This document shows positions 31,926 through 41,038 of a DNA stretch of 64,000 nucleotides, piece by piece. The notes beneath the pieces are model-generated. The model made no database searches. It had not been told where the DNA came from and saw only the letters and a program-made list of their open reading frames with translations. How positions within the stretch are numbered: position 1 is the stretch's first letter; each line of letters starts with the position of its first letter. Both the position numbers and the translations under genes were made by a program. The stretch comes from Clostridium transplantifaecale (lineage in GTDB: Bacteria; Bacillota; Clostridia; Lachnospirales; Lachnospiraceae), in NCBI RefSeq assembly GCF_900626075.1, contig NZ_UYZY01000001.1:496001-560000 (forward strand). Direction: 5' to 3'.

Positions 31926-33237
31926 CCGTTCCCCTTTCCCCTGCGTTCTTCCTCTCCACCCGCTTCATCTTCCTGCCTTTTTCCCTGACGTATGCCGTAA
32001 ATCTGATTTCCGGCAGGATAAAACCGCAGTCCTCTGAGAGAAGTAAAAATTCCTCCGCAATTCTCTGTTTTCCGTATTCCGTCAGGTCGGCATAAACGGT
32101 CAGACGGCCGTCCCGCTCCTGCACAATCCTGTAATCTCCGGATATGCCCGTCTCTTCCGATTCTCCGCCCCCATCCGCAAACAGGATGCATCTTCTGATA
32201 AAGTCGGGGAATACGGACACATCCCGCCCGTCATGGCCCTGGAAGGTAAAGACGTCATCCTCACGGCCCTCTATCTTTTCGAGCGCCAGGCATGGACTGC
32301 CGCAGGCACAGGCAGCCTTCTTTTCCACCAGTATGTCATTTAAACGGTAGCGGATGATGGGTTGAGCCTTCCGTTCAAAGTCGGTCACAATGGGTACAAA
32401 TCTTTTTTCATCCAGGTATTCCCGTTCGATATGTACGATATCCTCGTTCAAATGGAGCGTTCCCTTTGGACAGGTGGAAGCCAGGCAGCCTTCGGTGCAC
32501 TGGTAGACCTGGTGAATCACGGGCAGCCCGAACGCTTCCTTAAGTCTCTGTTCATCCTCCTGTTCCAGTACCTCGGCAATGGAAATCACGGTTTGCGGCT
32601 GGAGTTTTGTCTTCCCCTGCCTGATATCTTCCGCAATCATAAGAAGGAGTGAAGGCTGCCCCGCCAGAATCTGCGGCCGGATTTCCTCAAGACGTTTCCG
32701 ATGCTCCTCCATGTCTTTATAAATATCAAAGAAATGAAACCGGATATTTTTTGACTTTACCGCCTCATAGAGGTTACTGTCAGCCCTCATGAAAAATGCG
32801 ATGGCGTACTTACCCAGGATGCTGCCGGGAAGGAATTTTGCAAGGACATATCCGGCCCAGCGGTTCTTCTCATCGTCGGATACCAGGAAAATCCCTCTGC
32901 TGCCTGAGGTGCCGGAGCTGAGCCCCACCGTCACCCCCTTGAGTTTTGGCGTAAATTCCCGTTCCCGTTCCGCCCGGACCGCAAAGTCCAGGGCTTCCTC
33001 CCTGCCGATCCCGACCGTGTTGAGCTCGTCAAAATGTTCCATCATGAATGCTTTATCCGTAACCGGACAGGAAGACAGTTGTTTTACTCCCCTGTAAACG
33101 GTGGAATGGTCTGCAATATATTTTAAATGTTTTTTGACTTTCTGTTCCTGCCATCTTTCCAGGGAACTCCTGTCGGAAAACGGCCTTCTGTATTTGTAAT
33201 AAAGATAATATTTAAGCACGGAAAGCTGGTCTGCCAT
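31885..33237 (-). CDS. F390-synthetase-like adenylate-forming enzyme
   Basis: About 450 residues of the PaaK/CapK-like adenylate-forming superfamily (TIGR02304-like clade): ATP loop GLSSGTSGSRGIF near 110, YQCTEGCLAST in the adenine site and RYRLNDIL near 295. It should activate a carboxylic acid as an acyl adenylate, then pass it to CoA or another acceptor. A GTG at 33249 lies in the ribosome-site region; ATG 33237 after GAGGGAG is preferred. It overlaps its neighbours on both sides, so it is strongly coupled to them. Confidence 0.82.
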   Translation of the reverse strand: MADQLSVLKYYLYYKYRRPFSDRSSLERWQEQKVKKHLKYIADHSTVYRGVKQLSSCPVTDKAFMMEHFDELNTVGIGREEALDFAVRAEREREFTPKLKGVTVGLSSGTSGSRGIFLVSDDEKNRWAGYVLAKFLPGSILGKYAIAFFMRADSNLYEAVKSKNIRFHFFDIYKDMEEHRKRLEEIRPQILAGQPSLLLMIAEDIRQGKTKLQPQTVISIAEVLEQEDEQRLKEAFGLPVIHQVYQCTEGCLASTCPKGTLHLNEDIVHIEREYLDEKRFVPIVTDFERKAQPIIRYRLNDILVEKKAACACGSPCLALEKIEGREDDVFTFQGHDGRDVSVFPDFIRRCILFADGGGESEETGISGDYRIVQERDGRLTVYADLTEYGKQRIAEEFLLLSEDCGFILPEIRFTAYVREKGRKMKRVERKNAGERGTDEGTQGKDCRLGK

Positions 33238-35095
33238 AAGTCTTTTCACTCCCTCTCTGGTGGGAAAACACGAATTGGATTTCCGGGTGCTCCCGCTTCA
33301 GCCTGCAGAGCTTCCGGAGCGAATTTTTGTACTCCGCAAAATCTTTCTGGATCAGGCGCGGAATCACTCTCATCCGGAGCGTATCGCGGACCAGGTCACC
33401 TCCCCAGCAGGCATCCGCCGCCAGGAACAGCTTCAAATCGGGTATCCAGAGTCCCATCTGTCCCGTACAATGCCCATGAAGCGCTACGCCGATGAGGCTG
33501 CCGTCCCCGAACAGATCGTAAACCTCTTCAAAATACCGGCAGAGGAAATGTTCGGTAAGCCGGTTCTCCGGTTCCAGGCGGCTCACCCCGTCACTTTCCC
33601 CGGGCAGCATCTCCGTAAACACCAGATCCCGGATTCCCGGTTTTTCAAGCGTCTTCATGGTTCCGGCCGAAGCCACCAGGCGGTATCCGCTGAATTTCTT
33701 AAGCCCTCCGATGTGATCCGGATGGGCATGGGACAGAATGATGGTTCCGATGCTTTCCGGACTGATTCCGTCGGCTTTCAGCCGTTTATCAATCACCTGT
33801 TCCGGACTCACATGGACCGGGTTTAAAAGACGGTACAGTTTATGAAACGGGCCGCCCTGATAGATGGCCTCCGAGTATCCCGTGTCAAACAGGATGTTTC
33901 CAAGCCGCCTGTGCCGTATCAGGGCCGCCATTGCCGGAAACTCTCTCTTTTCACCGGGATGTCCCCGGAAAAGGAGCCGCAGGTCATTGGTGCAGGAACC
34001 GCAGTGATACAATTTTACCACATCAACCAGCGCGGGCGGTTTTGGCAATCTCTGGGACATCTCCGCTTTTGGGGAAAATTGCCCCGGCAGCGCTTTCTTC
34101 CTCTCCGGCTCGTTTTCCTTCCACCAACGCCCATATTCCTGAATCGATTCCGTCAGGGATTTCTCAGGTTCATAGCCGAGTATGTCCCTTGCCCTGCTGA
34201 TATCCATGGTCTGGGAAAACGCCAGCGTGCATACCGTGTACTTTGTAAGCGGAGGCTCTCCTGACAGGCGGAATGTCCTGTAAGCCCATTCCAGGGCCCA
34301 AGCCACGCCGTAAACCGCCTTAAAAGGCAATTTCCTGTAGTGGGGCTGCTTATCAATGGCGGCCAGAAAGGATTCCAAAAGGATACGGAATTCCATCGGC
34401 TCCCCATTGGTGATATTAAACACCTTTCCATCCGCCTCCGCCGCAGTCAGGGCCAGACGGCAGGCCTGAGCCACGTTTTCCACACTGGTCAGATCCACGG
34501 TGATGCAGCCGTCCCTCATAAGGGGAATCCCAATCCGCTCATTCGCCCGTAAAAGCCGGGGAACCAAGCTCGTATCCCCGATCCCGATCAGCCCCCTGGG
34601 GCGGAGAATGACGGTCTCCAGTCCCTTCTCATGCATCTCACCAATCACCCGTTCCGCCATCAGTTTCGACTTGATGTAATAGTTTAAATCGTTCTGTTTT
34701 GGCGCCTGCTCCTCACGGATTCCATAGCGGTCATGCTTCTCCGTATAGATGCTTGGGGATGAAATATAAATGAGACGTTCGACGCCGTTTTCAAGGCAGA
34801 GTTCCGCCACTAGAGCGGTTCCCGCCACATTCGTCCTGTAGAAATCCTCCCATTTTCCCCAAACCGTGGAAAGGGCGCCTGCATGGATGACGTACCGGAC
34901 ATTCCGAAAATAGGTCTCACACGTTTTGCGGTCTGTGAAATCGCCGGGACAGAATTCAGCTCCCAGTCTTTGAAGCGCTTCTCCGCGCTCCCGGTTTCGC
35001 CCAAGGGCTAAAACCCGGTATTCCTTTATAAGGCACTTCACCAGATATCCGCCCAAAAATCCGGTAGCCCCTGTGATCAGAACTGTATCCCTCAT
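33212..35095 (-). CDS. Fusion of NAD-dependent epimerase/dehydrogenase and metallo-beta-lactamase-fold hydrolase
   Basis: 627 residues in two enzymes. Residues 1-330: short-chain NAD(P) fold with ITGATGFLGGYLVK and YxxxK (YYIKSKLMAE), like 3-beta-hydroxysteroid dehydrogenase/epimerases. Residues about 350-620: metallo-beta-lactamase fold with HAHPDH (HxHxDH), a second His in ALHGHCTG and Asp in AADACW, as in AHL-lactonase-like hydrolases. Both sets of catalytic residues look complete. It overlaps the glycosyltransferase gene by 4 bp. It may reduce a keto-intermediate and hydrolyse a thioester or lactone in one pathway. Confidence 0.85.
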   Translation of the reverse strand: MRDTVLITGATGFLGGYLVKCLIKEYRVLALGRNRERGEALQRLGAEFCPGDFTDRKTCETYFRNVRYVIHAGALSTVWGKWEDFYRTNVAGTALVAELCLENGVERLIYISSPSIYTEKHDRYGIREEQAPKQNDLNYYIKSKLMAERVIGEMHEKGLETVILRPRGLIGIGDTSLVPRLLRANERIGIPLMRDGCITVDLTSVENVAQACRLALTAAEADGKVFNITNGEPMEFRILLESFLAAIDKQPHYRKLPFKAVYGVAWALEWAYRTFRLSGEPPLTKYTVCTLAFSQTMDISRARDILGYEPEKSLTESIQEYGRWWKENEPERKKALPGQFSPKAEMSQRLPKPPALVDVVKLYHCGSCTNDLRLLFRGHPGEKREFPAMAALIRHRRLGNILFDTGYSEAIYQGGPFHKLYRLLNPVHVSPEQVIDKRLKADGISPESIGTIILSHAHPDHIGGLKKFSGYRLVASAGTMKTLEKPGIRDLVFTEMLPGESDGVSRLEPENRLTEHFLCRYFEEVYDLFGDGSLIGVALHGHCTGQMGLWIPDLKLFLAADACWGGDLVRDTLRMRVIPRLIQKDFAEYKNSLRKLCRLKREHPEIQFVFSHQRGSEKTYGRPAFRA

Positions 35096-36309
35096 TCGCC
35101 CTGCCGCCTTTCCTCTTTCGTTGTATTGCTCCGCTCCAGTAAATTAAGTGCCGCACTCACATGAACCGCCGTCGCCTTTTTTCTCCGATCCCAGCTCCAT
35201 GAATTTTTCAGAGCCATGGCAGCCATGGCTTCCCGATACAAATCTGCTTTTTTTCTCAAGATCCTTCCAAAACCCATTGCCTCAAACCGCCTGGCATTTA
35301 TAAGCTGTTCTCCCTGCTGGGGGCACATCAGGCAGGGGACGCCGTAATAAAGAGCTTCATGGATGCTGTTCATACCGCCGGCCGTGATAAAGAGAGAGGC
35401 ATGTTTCAGGATCTCTTTCTGGTTTACGAAGGGACGGACAATGAAGTTATCCGGAATCCGGTCCGTTTTTTCGATATTCCAGGCCATAACTACACGAAAA
35501 CCGGCTCCCTTTCCCCGGCCGAACTGCCTCAGTATCTCACGAAGCAGTTCCCGATCCCGGTTAAAGACGGTTCCCAGGGAAATGTAGATTAGTTTTTCAG
35601 GCGGACAGATGAAATCATTGCTCCGGATGCTCTTCATATGGGGAGACAGAGGCCCGAGGAATACATAGTTCTCCCCAAATTTCCCGCCTCCGGGCTGGAA
35701 CATCCTGGAGTATCCCATCAGGTTCCGGTTTCCTTTGTTCATCAGGACGGGGAGCATTCCCAGTGTCCGTATTCCATAACTTTGACCAAGCTGACGCCGT
35801 ATCCGGAGCGCCTGGGGAAGTTCTCCCGCATACCGCAGAAAACCGCAGGAAAATCCCGAGGCATATGCGAAAAAGGCCCTACCCCCGATCCGGTCAATGG
35901 CTGCAATACTGTAGAAGCTGAAAGACGGTACCGAAAGAAGTTCCCCAACTGCCCTGCCCCACAGAGCCAGGGAATCAAATATAATATGGCACGGCTTGTC
36001 CTGAGCTGCCTCCGAAAGCAGCTCAGGCAGCATATCGCGGGTATATTCAAGAATCAGCCGGTACAGCTTCAGCAGCTTGTTCCCATCCGAAGTATCAATG
36101 GTTTTGCCGCCCAGCGGATAAGCCCTGTATTCCCCGCCGTTAGCCTCTATCTCCGCCCGGTAAGGTTCCGTTGCATAATAGATGACACGGAATCCGGCCC
36201 GGGCCAGCCGTCCGGTTAAATACAGGTTCGAATGAATATGCCCATAGGCAGGAATCGAATAGAACAGAATGGTCTTTTTCGTTTCCTGCTTCTCTGATTG
36301 CTGCTCCAT
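35092..36309 (-). CDS. MGT-family glycosyltransferase
   Basis: 405 residues, GT-B fold of the UGT/macrolide glycosyltransferase type: N-terminal FYSIPAYGHIHSNLYLT acceptor motif and C-terminal donor motif TAGGMNSIHEALYYGVP followed by PQQGEQLINARR. It would move a sugar from a UDP-sugar to a small lipophilic acceptor. ATG 36309 with AAGGAGG is preferred over the upstream ATG 36360, because the preceding gene's terminator covers the extension. It is the first gene of the four-gene operon. Confidence 0.85.
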   Translation of the reverse strand: MEQQSEKQETKKTILFYSIPAYGHIHSNLYLTGRLARAGFRVIYYATEPYRAEIEANGGEYRAYPLGGKTIDTSDGNKLLKLYRLILEYTRDMLPELLSEAAQDKPCHIIFDSLALWGRAVGELLSVPSFSFYSIAAIDRIGGRAFFAYASGFSCGFLRYAGELPQALRIRRQLGQSYGIRTLGMLPVLMNKGNRNLMGYSRMFQPGGGKFGENYVFLGPLSPHMKSIRSNDFICPPEKLIYISLGTVFNRDRELLREILRQFGRGKGAGFRVVMAWNIEKTDRIPDNFIVRPFVNQKEILKHASLFITAGGMNSIHEALYYGVPCLMCPQQGEQLINARRFEAMGFGRILRKKADLYREAMAAMALKNSWSWDRRKKATAVHVSAALNLLERSNTTKEERRQGE

Positions 36310-36344
36310 TGCCGCCTCCTTGCTTTTTTTTGCCGCCTTCTGAA

Positions 36345-36378
36345 AACGGGCACCAGCCATTTCTGACTGATGCCCGTT
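36345..36378 (-). terminator. Terminator after the small CxxC protein gene
   Basis: AACGGGCA (36345-36352) pairs with TGCCCGTT (36371-36378); on the minus strand the stem is followed by TTTTC. It ends transcription of 36448-36804 and separates it from the biosynthetic operon. Confidence 0.75.
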
Positions 36379-36447
36379 GGCCCATCTGATACTGGTTTTA
36401 AACCGTTATATTTTGTAATGCAGGTAACTGAATAGTTACTATGTCTC

Positions 36448-36804
36448 TTAAAGAAGCGCGTCCTTCTTTGAAAGGATTGCCTCTGCCGCAGCACAGGCCG
36501 GGCAGTCACAGTATTTCGCTCCGGCTGCTTTGATTTCTTTTCCATGAGCAGCCACGCCTTTTGCAACCTCGGCTCCGAAAACCTGAGCGCCGGTTTCAGA
36601 CTCTGCGAAAGCAATTAAACCGTCGACCGGCATAATGTCTGCTTCCAGCTCATCGATATATTTCTTTGTCTCTGCGGCCTCATTTTCAGTTCCAACGGCA
36701 TCCAGCCAGGTTTGAGCTGCTGTTCTTGCCTCACCGCTGCATGACTGTGCATCCATTAATTCGTGTGTCTTCTCAACAACATAGTTTAAAACTTCCTTAT
36801 CCAT
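36448..36804 (-). CDS. Small conserved protein with C-terminal CDCPAC motif
   Basis: 118 residues, soluble, Ala-rich and helical, with a Cys at residue 20 or so (AQSCSGEA) and CDCPAC near the end, which could bind a metal or an iron-sulfur cluster, or act in redox. Homologs in clostridia are sometimes labelled Hsp90, but nothing here resembles the chaperone. ATG 36804 follows AAAGGAG; the upstream ATG at 36849 lacks a ribosome site. Function unknown. Confidence 0.65.
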   Translation of the reverse strand: MDKEVLNYVVEKTHELMDAQSCSGEARTAAQTWLDAVGTENEAAETKKYIDELEADIMPVDGLIAFAESETGAQVFGAEVAKGVAAHGKEIKAAGAKYCDCPACAAAEAILSKKDALL

Positions 36805-36870
36805 AATCGGTGCTCCTTTCTTCTGCTGAAATATACTATATTTTACCACATTAGCCGGGCCTTTGCAATT

Positions 36871-38034
36871 TCATTCTGTTATGGCCCGGATGACGTCCTC
36901 TTTGGAAAGCCATTTATCCCACTGATAGCCCTCTTTGGCTTTGGAAGTGTCGTAGACTGCATTAAGCGCCTGATAATACTCCTCTTTGGACATCACGGCG
37001 CCGTTCCACTCATACCGGTAAACCGGTTCCCCGTTCTCATCCAGCTGCAGGTTCGAGTTATCCTCCGCCCCGTAGTAACCGGCGGCAATCTGTGTCAGAC
37101 GTCCGTCCGCCATGCTGTATACCAGATCATAGTAGCTGTCCATATGTCCGTCGGAATTGCAGAGAAGATTCCCTTTTTCAATGTAAGTAAAACCGAGCCT
37201 GTCGAGCTGTGTTTCGCTGACCGCACCGTCCGCAAAGCTTACAATCCCGCAGCCTGCGGCTTCGCTGCCGCCAATCTCCACCAGCTCCGGTACGGCATCG
37301 TCGTTAATGTAAATCAGGTTATATCCCTGCCACTGCCCTGTCTCCTGCTGAAGGTGGCTTAAGTAGGCCTGCTGCCAGGCGGCCATTTCCTGCTCTTCCT
37401 TCTTTCCCGCCCCTAAAAAGCCGAGAACCGACTTTACGGTCTTCTCTGCGAGGGCCGAATTGGCCGAGTCAGACAGTTCCTTTTCCAGGGTAAAAGAACC
37501 GTTCCCGCTTCCGCGGTAGATTCTGGCTTCGGAAAAACGGCTGGAAGCGCCTGACGCAGGGGAATAGCTGCAGATAATAATGATATCACTGTAACCGTCG
37601 TTGTTATAATCGGGAAATGAGACGGCTTCCACTTTATTGAAGTTCTCGTTTTCACGACGGTTGTCCTGAACCATGCCGTCCAATATCGCGATTGTCCGTT
37701 CACCGTCCATCAGCTTGAACAATGCATCCTCATGCAGGCCGCTGCCGTCCGGCTGATAGGAGGCAAAAGTCACCTTTCCCTGGGGGTTCAGCGTCACTTC
37801 GAAGGTCTGGGACTCAATCAGGCTGTAACGGTCCGCTTCGCTGCTTTCGCCGTTCTGCGCAGCCCCGGTTTCCTGCTGTGACACTGATTCAGCCTCTGCG
37901 GCTTCCGTACTTACGCCGGCCGTCCCGGATTCCTCCGGCTCCCGGGCTTTATTCTTGCTTCCGCAGGCGGCCAGTGTGCTGCACAGAGCCATACAGAATA
38001 ATGCTGTCTTCCACTTCTTGGTAATACGTTTCAT
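36871..38034 (-). CDS. Lipoprotein with repeat-like calcium-binding-type loops
   Basis: 387 residues. Signal peptide with lipobox LAAC, then an acidic linker, then beta-rich segments with DYNNDGYSDIIII, the Asp-rich loop of FG-GAP/VCBS-like repeats. A second such element (YINDDAVPELVEIG) follows near residue 245. ATG 38034 follows GAGGAAAG and replaces the GTG/ATG at 38049. It is anchored outside the cell membrane; ligand unknown. Confidence 0.75.
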   Translation of the reverse strand: MKRITKKWKTALFCMALCSTLAACGSKNKAREPEESGTAGVSTEAAEAESVSQQETGAAQNGESSEADRYSLIESQTFEVTLNPQGKVTFASYQPDGSGLHEDALFKLMDGERTIAILDGMVQDNRRENENFNKVEAVSFPDYNNDGYSDIIIICSYSPASGASSRFSEARIYRGSGNGSFTLEKELSDSANSALAEKTVKSVLGFLGAGKKEEQEMAAWQQAYLSHLQQETGQWQGYNLIYINDDAVPELVEIGGSEAAGCGIVSFADGAVSETQLDRLGFTYIEKGNLLCNSDGHMDSYYDLVYSMADGRLTQIAAGYYGAEDNSNLQLDENGEPVYRYEWNGAVMSKEEYYQALNAVYDTSKAKEGYQWDKWLSKEDVIRAITE

Positions 38035-38369
38035 AATCTTTCCTCTCATCTTATGTTCTTTATTTCAGGTCTGGATATCAGGTCTGATCGTGGTGGATTT
38101 CCACCCATTTCTATTATAGCAAACGGGAGAACATAAATATAGCGATGATACTTCGGGAAAGAAAAATTAATAATTATGAAAGAAGTCGTCGGCCGTTTTC
38201 CATCTGTTCTGCTTTATGTTCATATTTTACCCTCCGGCTGTTTTTCGTTTATTGGTTTTTCTTTTCTTCTGTCAATTGCAGGAAGGATTTTGTTGTGTTA
38301 CAATACGAGACGGGGCATGAATATATGAAAAATCACATGTCAAAATTATAAAATTATTGGAGGATTATC
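38035..38369. promoter_or_regulatory. Divergent promoter region, lipoprotein and YitT genes
   Basis: 335 bp without genes. Rightward: TTGCAG (38276-38281), 17 bp, TACAAT (38299-38304), ahead of yitT. Leftward: extended -10 TGCTATAAT (TATAAT at 38113-38118 on the complement) ahead of the lipoprotein gene. A short frame at 38145-38351 has no ribosome site. Confidence 0.6.
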
Positions 38370-39212
38370 ATGAAAAAATGGGGGGCGGTCAAAGAGTTTG
38401 CGGTGATTACTTTTGCGACCATCATTGTGTCTTCGGCTGTATTTTTCTTTCTGATTCCGAGTCATGTATCGGTCGGCAGTATTTCCGGTCTGGCTATCGT
38501 TCTGGGGAACTTTGTGCCTTTAAAGATTTCTGCAATCACCTTTATCCTGAATATCTTTCTGCTGATACTGGGATTTCTGTTCATCGGCAGGGAATTCGGC
38601 GCCAAAACGGTGTACACCTCTTTTCTGGTCCCCGTTGTCCTGGCCGTACTGGAAATTATGTTTCCGGATAACCAGTCCATTACCAACGATGCATTTTTAG
38701 ATATGCTCTGCTATATCTTTACCGTGAGCATCGGTTTGGCCATGCTGTTCAACCGCAATGCGTCATCCGGCGGTCTCGATATAGTGGCAAAATTCCTGAA
38801 TAAATATATGCATATGGATTTGGGCAAGGCCATGTCGCTTTCCGGCATGTGCGTGGCGCTCTCCTCCGCTCTCGTTTATGATAAAAAGATCGTAGTTTTA
38901 AGCATTCTGGGCACCTACTTAAATGGAATCGTGCTGGATCATTTTATATTCGGTTTCAATATTAAAAAGCGGGTCTGCATTATCTCCGAACATGAGGAAG
39001 AAATCAGGGAATTCATCCTGCATCACCTCCACAGCGGAGCGACGATTTATGAGGCGATCGGCGCATACGACGGCCGTCCGCGCAGGGAAATCATCACAAT
39101 CGTGGATAAGAACGAATATGCCATGCTGATGACCTATATACTGAAGACGGATAAAAATGCATTTGTAACGGTCTATGCCGTCAATGAGGTAATCTACCGG
39201 CCCAAACGGTAA
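38370..39212 (+). CDS. YitT-family membrane protein
   Basis: 280 residues: about five membrane segments in the first 180 residues (DUF161 pattern, with GSISGLAIVLG and NASSGGLDIVAKF) and a soluble C-terminal DUF2179 domain (HHLHSGATIYEAIGAY). Members are integral membrane proteins of unknown transport role. ATG 38370 follows TTGGAGG, with a promoter about 65 bp upstream and a terminator after the stop: a monocistronic gene. Confidence 0.9.
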   Translation: MKKWGAVKEFAVITFATIIVSSAVFFFLIPSHVSVGSISGLAIVLGNFVPLKISAITFILNIFLLILGFLFIGREFGAKTVYTSFLVPVVLAVLEIMFPDNQSITNDAFLDMLCYIFTVSIGLAMLFNRNASSGGLDIVAKFLNKYMHMDLGKAMSLSGMCVALSSALVYDKKIVVLSILGTYLNGIVLDHFIFGFNIKKRVCIISEHEEEIREFILHHLHSGATIYEAIGAYDGRPRREIITIVDKNEYAMLMTYILKTDKNAFVTVYAVNEVIYRPKR

Positions 39213-39225
39213 AAAGACGGTAACG

Positions 39226-39252
39226 GGGGAGGATAAAACATCCTCCCCTTTT
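39226..39252 (+). terminator. Terminator after yitT
   Basis: GGGGAGGAT (39226-39234) pairs with ATCCTCCCC (39240-39248), loop AAAAC, followed by TTTTTAA. Confidence 0.9.
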
Positions 39253-39593
39253 TAATGCCAGCGGTATCCGCAGTCCGGATTCAGGCACTCATATCTTCCG
39301 AGCAGCAGGGGATTCCGCTCGTGGGGAACTCCCGCTATCACCGCCGCTATAAGATTTCCGCGCACCATCAGTTCATCCGTTGTCAGCCGTCTGATATCCC
39401 GGCAGCCGCACTTCGGACAGCCGGGATACCTGCCGTCGTTGTCACGCTCATAAACCGGGACAAAGGAATTGATCTCAAATTCTTCCCCGGCATCTTCGTA
39501 GAAAGCTCCGCAGGCGCTGCATTTTTTCATCTCGGCCTGATTGACCGTCTCAATCATATATTCTTCACATCCGCAATAGGGACACTGTTTCAT
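39252..39593 (-). CDS. Zinc-ribbon protein
   Basis: 113 residues with three CxxC-type zinc ribbons: CPYCGCEE with CSACG, then CPKCGCRD, with CLNPDCGYRW at the end. No other domain is seen. ATG 39593 with GAGGGAA upstream is preferred over TTG 39596. Such proteins bind zinc or nucleic acid; exact role unknown. Confidence 0.75.
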   Translation of the reverse strand: MKQCPYCGCEEYMIETVNQAEMKKCSACGAFYEDAGEEFEINSFVPVYERDNDGRYPGCPKCGCRDIRRLTTDELMVRGNLIAAVIAGVPHERNPLLLGRYECLNPDCGYRWH

Positions 39594-39614
39594 CAAATTC
39601 CCTCCTCTCCCTGA

Positions 39615-40862
39615 TTACAAAATTTCCAGGCCCAGGTTTGTAAGCTCCTGCCCCCGGAAGGCGGCATAGGCTCCGGCCAGGCCGGAAAGCTTCTGCCTGT
39701 CTTGAAAATCCCGCCATAAAGAGATTTTCATCTCCAAACCCTTACTTTTCTTTTTCCCCGTAAAGACTCCGATTACTTCTCCGCGGTACACAACGGCTCC
39801 GGGATTTGTCACGAGTTTCCATATCCGGCTGTGCAGCGTCTTGTCCGGCTGCAGAATCAGTCTGTCACGCTGATCCAGGTAGGGATCGTGCCCTCCGAGA
39901 AGGAGAAGCTCCCTTTGAAGAGGGGCGGGATAAATGAATTCCGCCCTGTCGGAGGAAAGAATAAACGCTTTTTTACCGGATACCGTGACCGTCTCCATCT
40001 CATCCGAGACGGTATTCCACATGCGGCGTGCCTGTTTCCCGGAACAGCCGAGCCAGACTGCGAACATGTCGGCCGTGGCCGGTCCGTAGCAGTGCAGAAA
40101 TTTGCGCACCAGTTTCCCGGCAGCTTCGTTTGAAGCGCCGCTTTCACCAGCGCCGTTTTCCACGGCCGCTTCCGTTTTGCCAAGCCAGTTTCTGCGGGAG
40201 GTAAAAGTCGGGCTTGTTCCTTCCCGTTCCCCGAACACGACCAGGCCTTCAAAAGCACAGGGCCGGAGTAAAAAAGATACAACAGCCCCGCCGACGGTCT
40301 GTCTGTCCGGATCCCCGTACATGGACGGCCGGTTCCAGATAACGCGTTTTTCACCGGGCAGATAAGGAGCCATCCAACCGGCGAGTGTTTGATCCAAATC
40401 ACTTTTACTGGTTATAATGTTGCCGTCCAACCGGGAAATCACCCGTTTGAGGAGCAGAAACAGCTCCTCAAAATCCATCTGGAGAAAATCGAGCGCCGCA
40501 GAGATCCCCCGGGTATAAATCCACGGCTCATCCTCTTTTGGCGTAAGCGCGGTGAGAAACGCATCCCATTCGGAGGCGGGGAACACAACGGGTGCTCCCC
40601 GGAGGCTCCATGCCTGAAGCAGAGTTTTTTTCCTGTATAAAAGTTCTTCCATATCCGCCAGGCTGAAATCAGGAATGCGGTTAAAAAGAGCGGTTTCCCA
40701 TGCTCCCGGCGGGGAGTTCTGCAGTCCGCATGCTCCTGCAATATCGAATAGATCCGATTTCCCGTATTCCCTGTCCAAATGGTGGGAATGCAGCCGGAAC
40801 ATCCGAATCTGCGTTACATCCGGTTCCTTTATATGATTCATGCGGCAGTTCGTTTTTTCCAT
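39615..40862 (-). CDS. Winged-helix DNA-binding protein of the AlkZ/HTH_42 family
   Basis: 415 residues resembling AlkZ/YcaQ-like proteins, which remove crosslinked or alkylated bases: QAWSLRGAPVVF matches the RGT/RGA site, and HCYGPATADMFAVWLG is a conserved helix region. The N-terminal 20 residues carry extra polar sequence before the domain. It stands alone between two terminators, and might be a defence or self-protection gene. The catalytic QxQ or related signature is not clearly visible, so the enzyme activity is uncertain. Confidence 0.7.
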   Translation of the reverse strand: MEKTNCRMNHIKEPDVTQIRMFRLHSHHLDREYGKSDLFDIAGACGLQNSPPGAWETALFNRIPDFSLADMEELLYRKKTLLQAWSLRGAPVVFPASEWDAFLTALTPKEDEPWIYTRGISAALDFLQMDFEELFLLLKRVISRLDGNIITSKSDLDQTLAGWMAPYLPGEKRVIWNRPSMYGDPDRQTVGGAVVSFLLRPCAFEGLVVFGEREGTSPTFTSRRNWLGKTEAAVENGAGESGASNEAAGKLVRKFLHCYGPATADMFAVWLGCSGKQARRMWNTVSDEMETVTVSGKKAFILSSDRAEFIYPAPLQRELLLLGGHDPYLDQRDRLILQPDKTLHSRIWKLVTNPGAVVYRGEVIGVFTGKKKSKGLEMKISLWRDFQDRQKLSGLAGAYAAFRGQELTNLGLEIL

Positions 40863-40934
40863 AAGTAATACTCTCCCTATTCTGGGTAATGTGTTTTACA
40901 CTAACATTAACTATACCATATTTTTGCGGGAAAC

Positions 40935-40991
40935 GACAGGGTCCACAGACGGCGGCCAAAAAATATCCGGCCTTCTTCTGTGGACCCTGTC
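40935..40991 (-). terminator. Long perfect hairpin after the NlpC/P60 gene
   Basis: GACAGGGTCCACAGA (40935-40949) and TCTGTGGACCCTGTC (40977-40991) form a 15-bp stem with an inner GGCC/GGCC stem. Lies between two leftward genes. Confidence 0.75.
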
Positions 40992-41038
40992 TTAATGGGA
41001 AGTCTTTATATTCCCTGTATTCTTTGCATGAATCAGCG

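Noticed and set aside
36448..36804. Hsp90-like annotation
   Set aside because: The 118-residue protein lacks any Hsp90 ATPase motif; only the name used for homologs suggests it.
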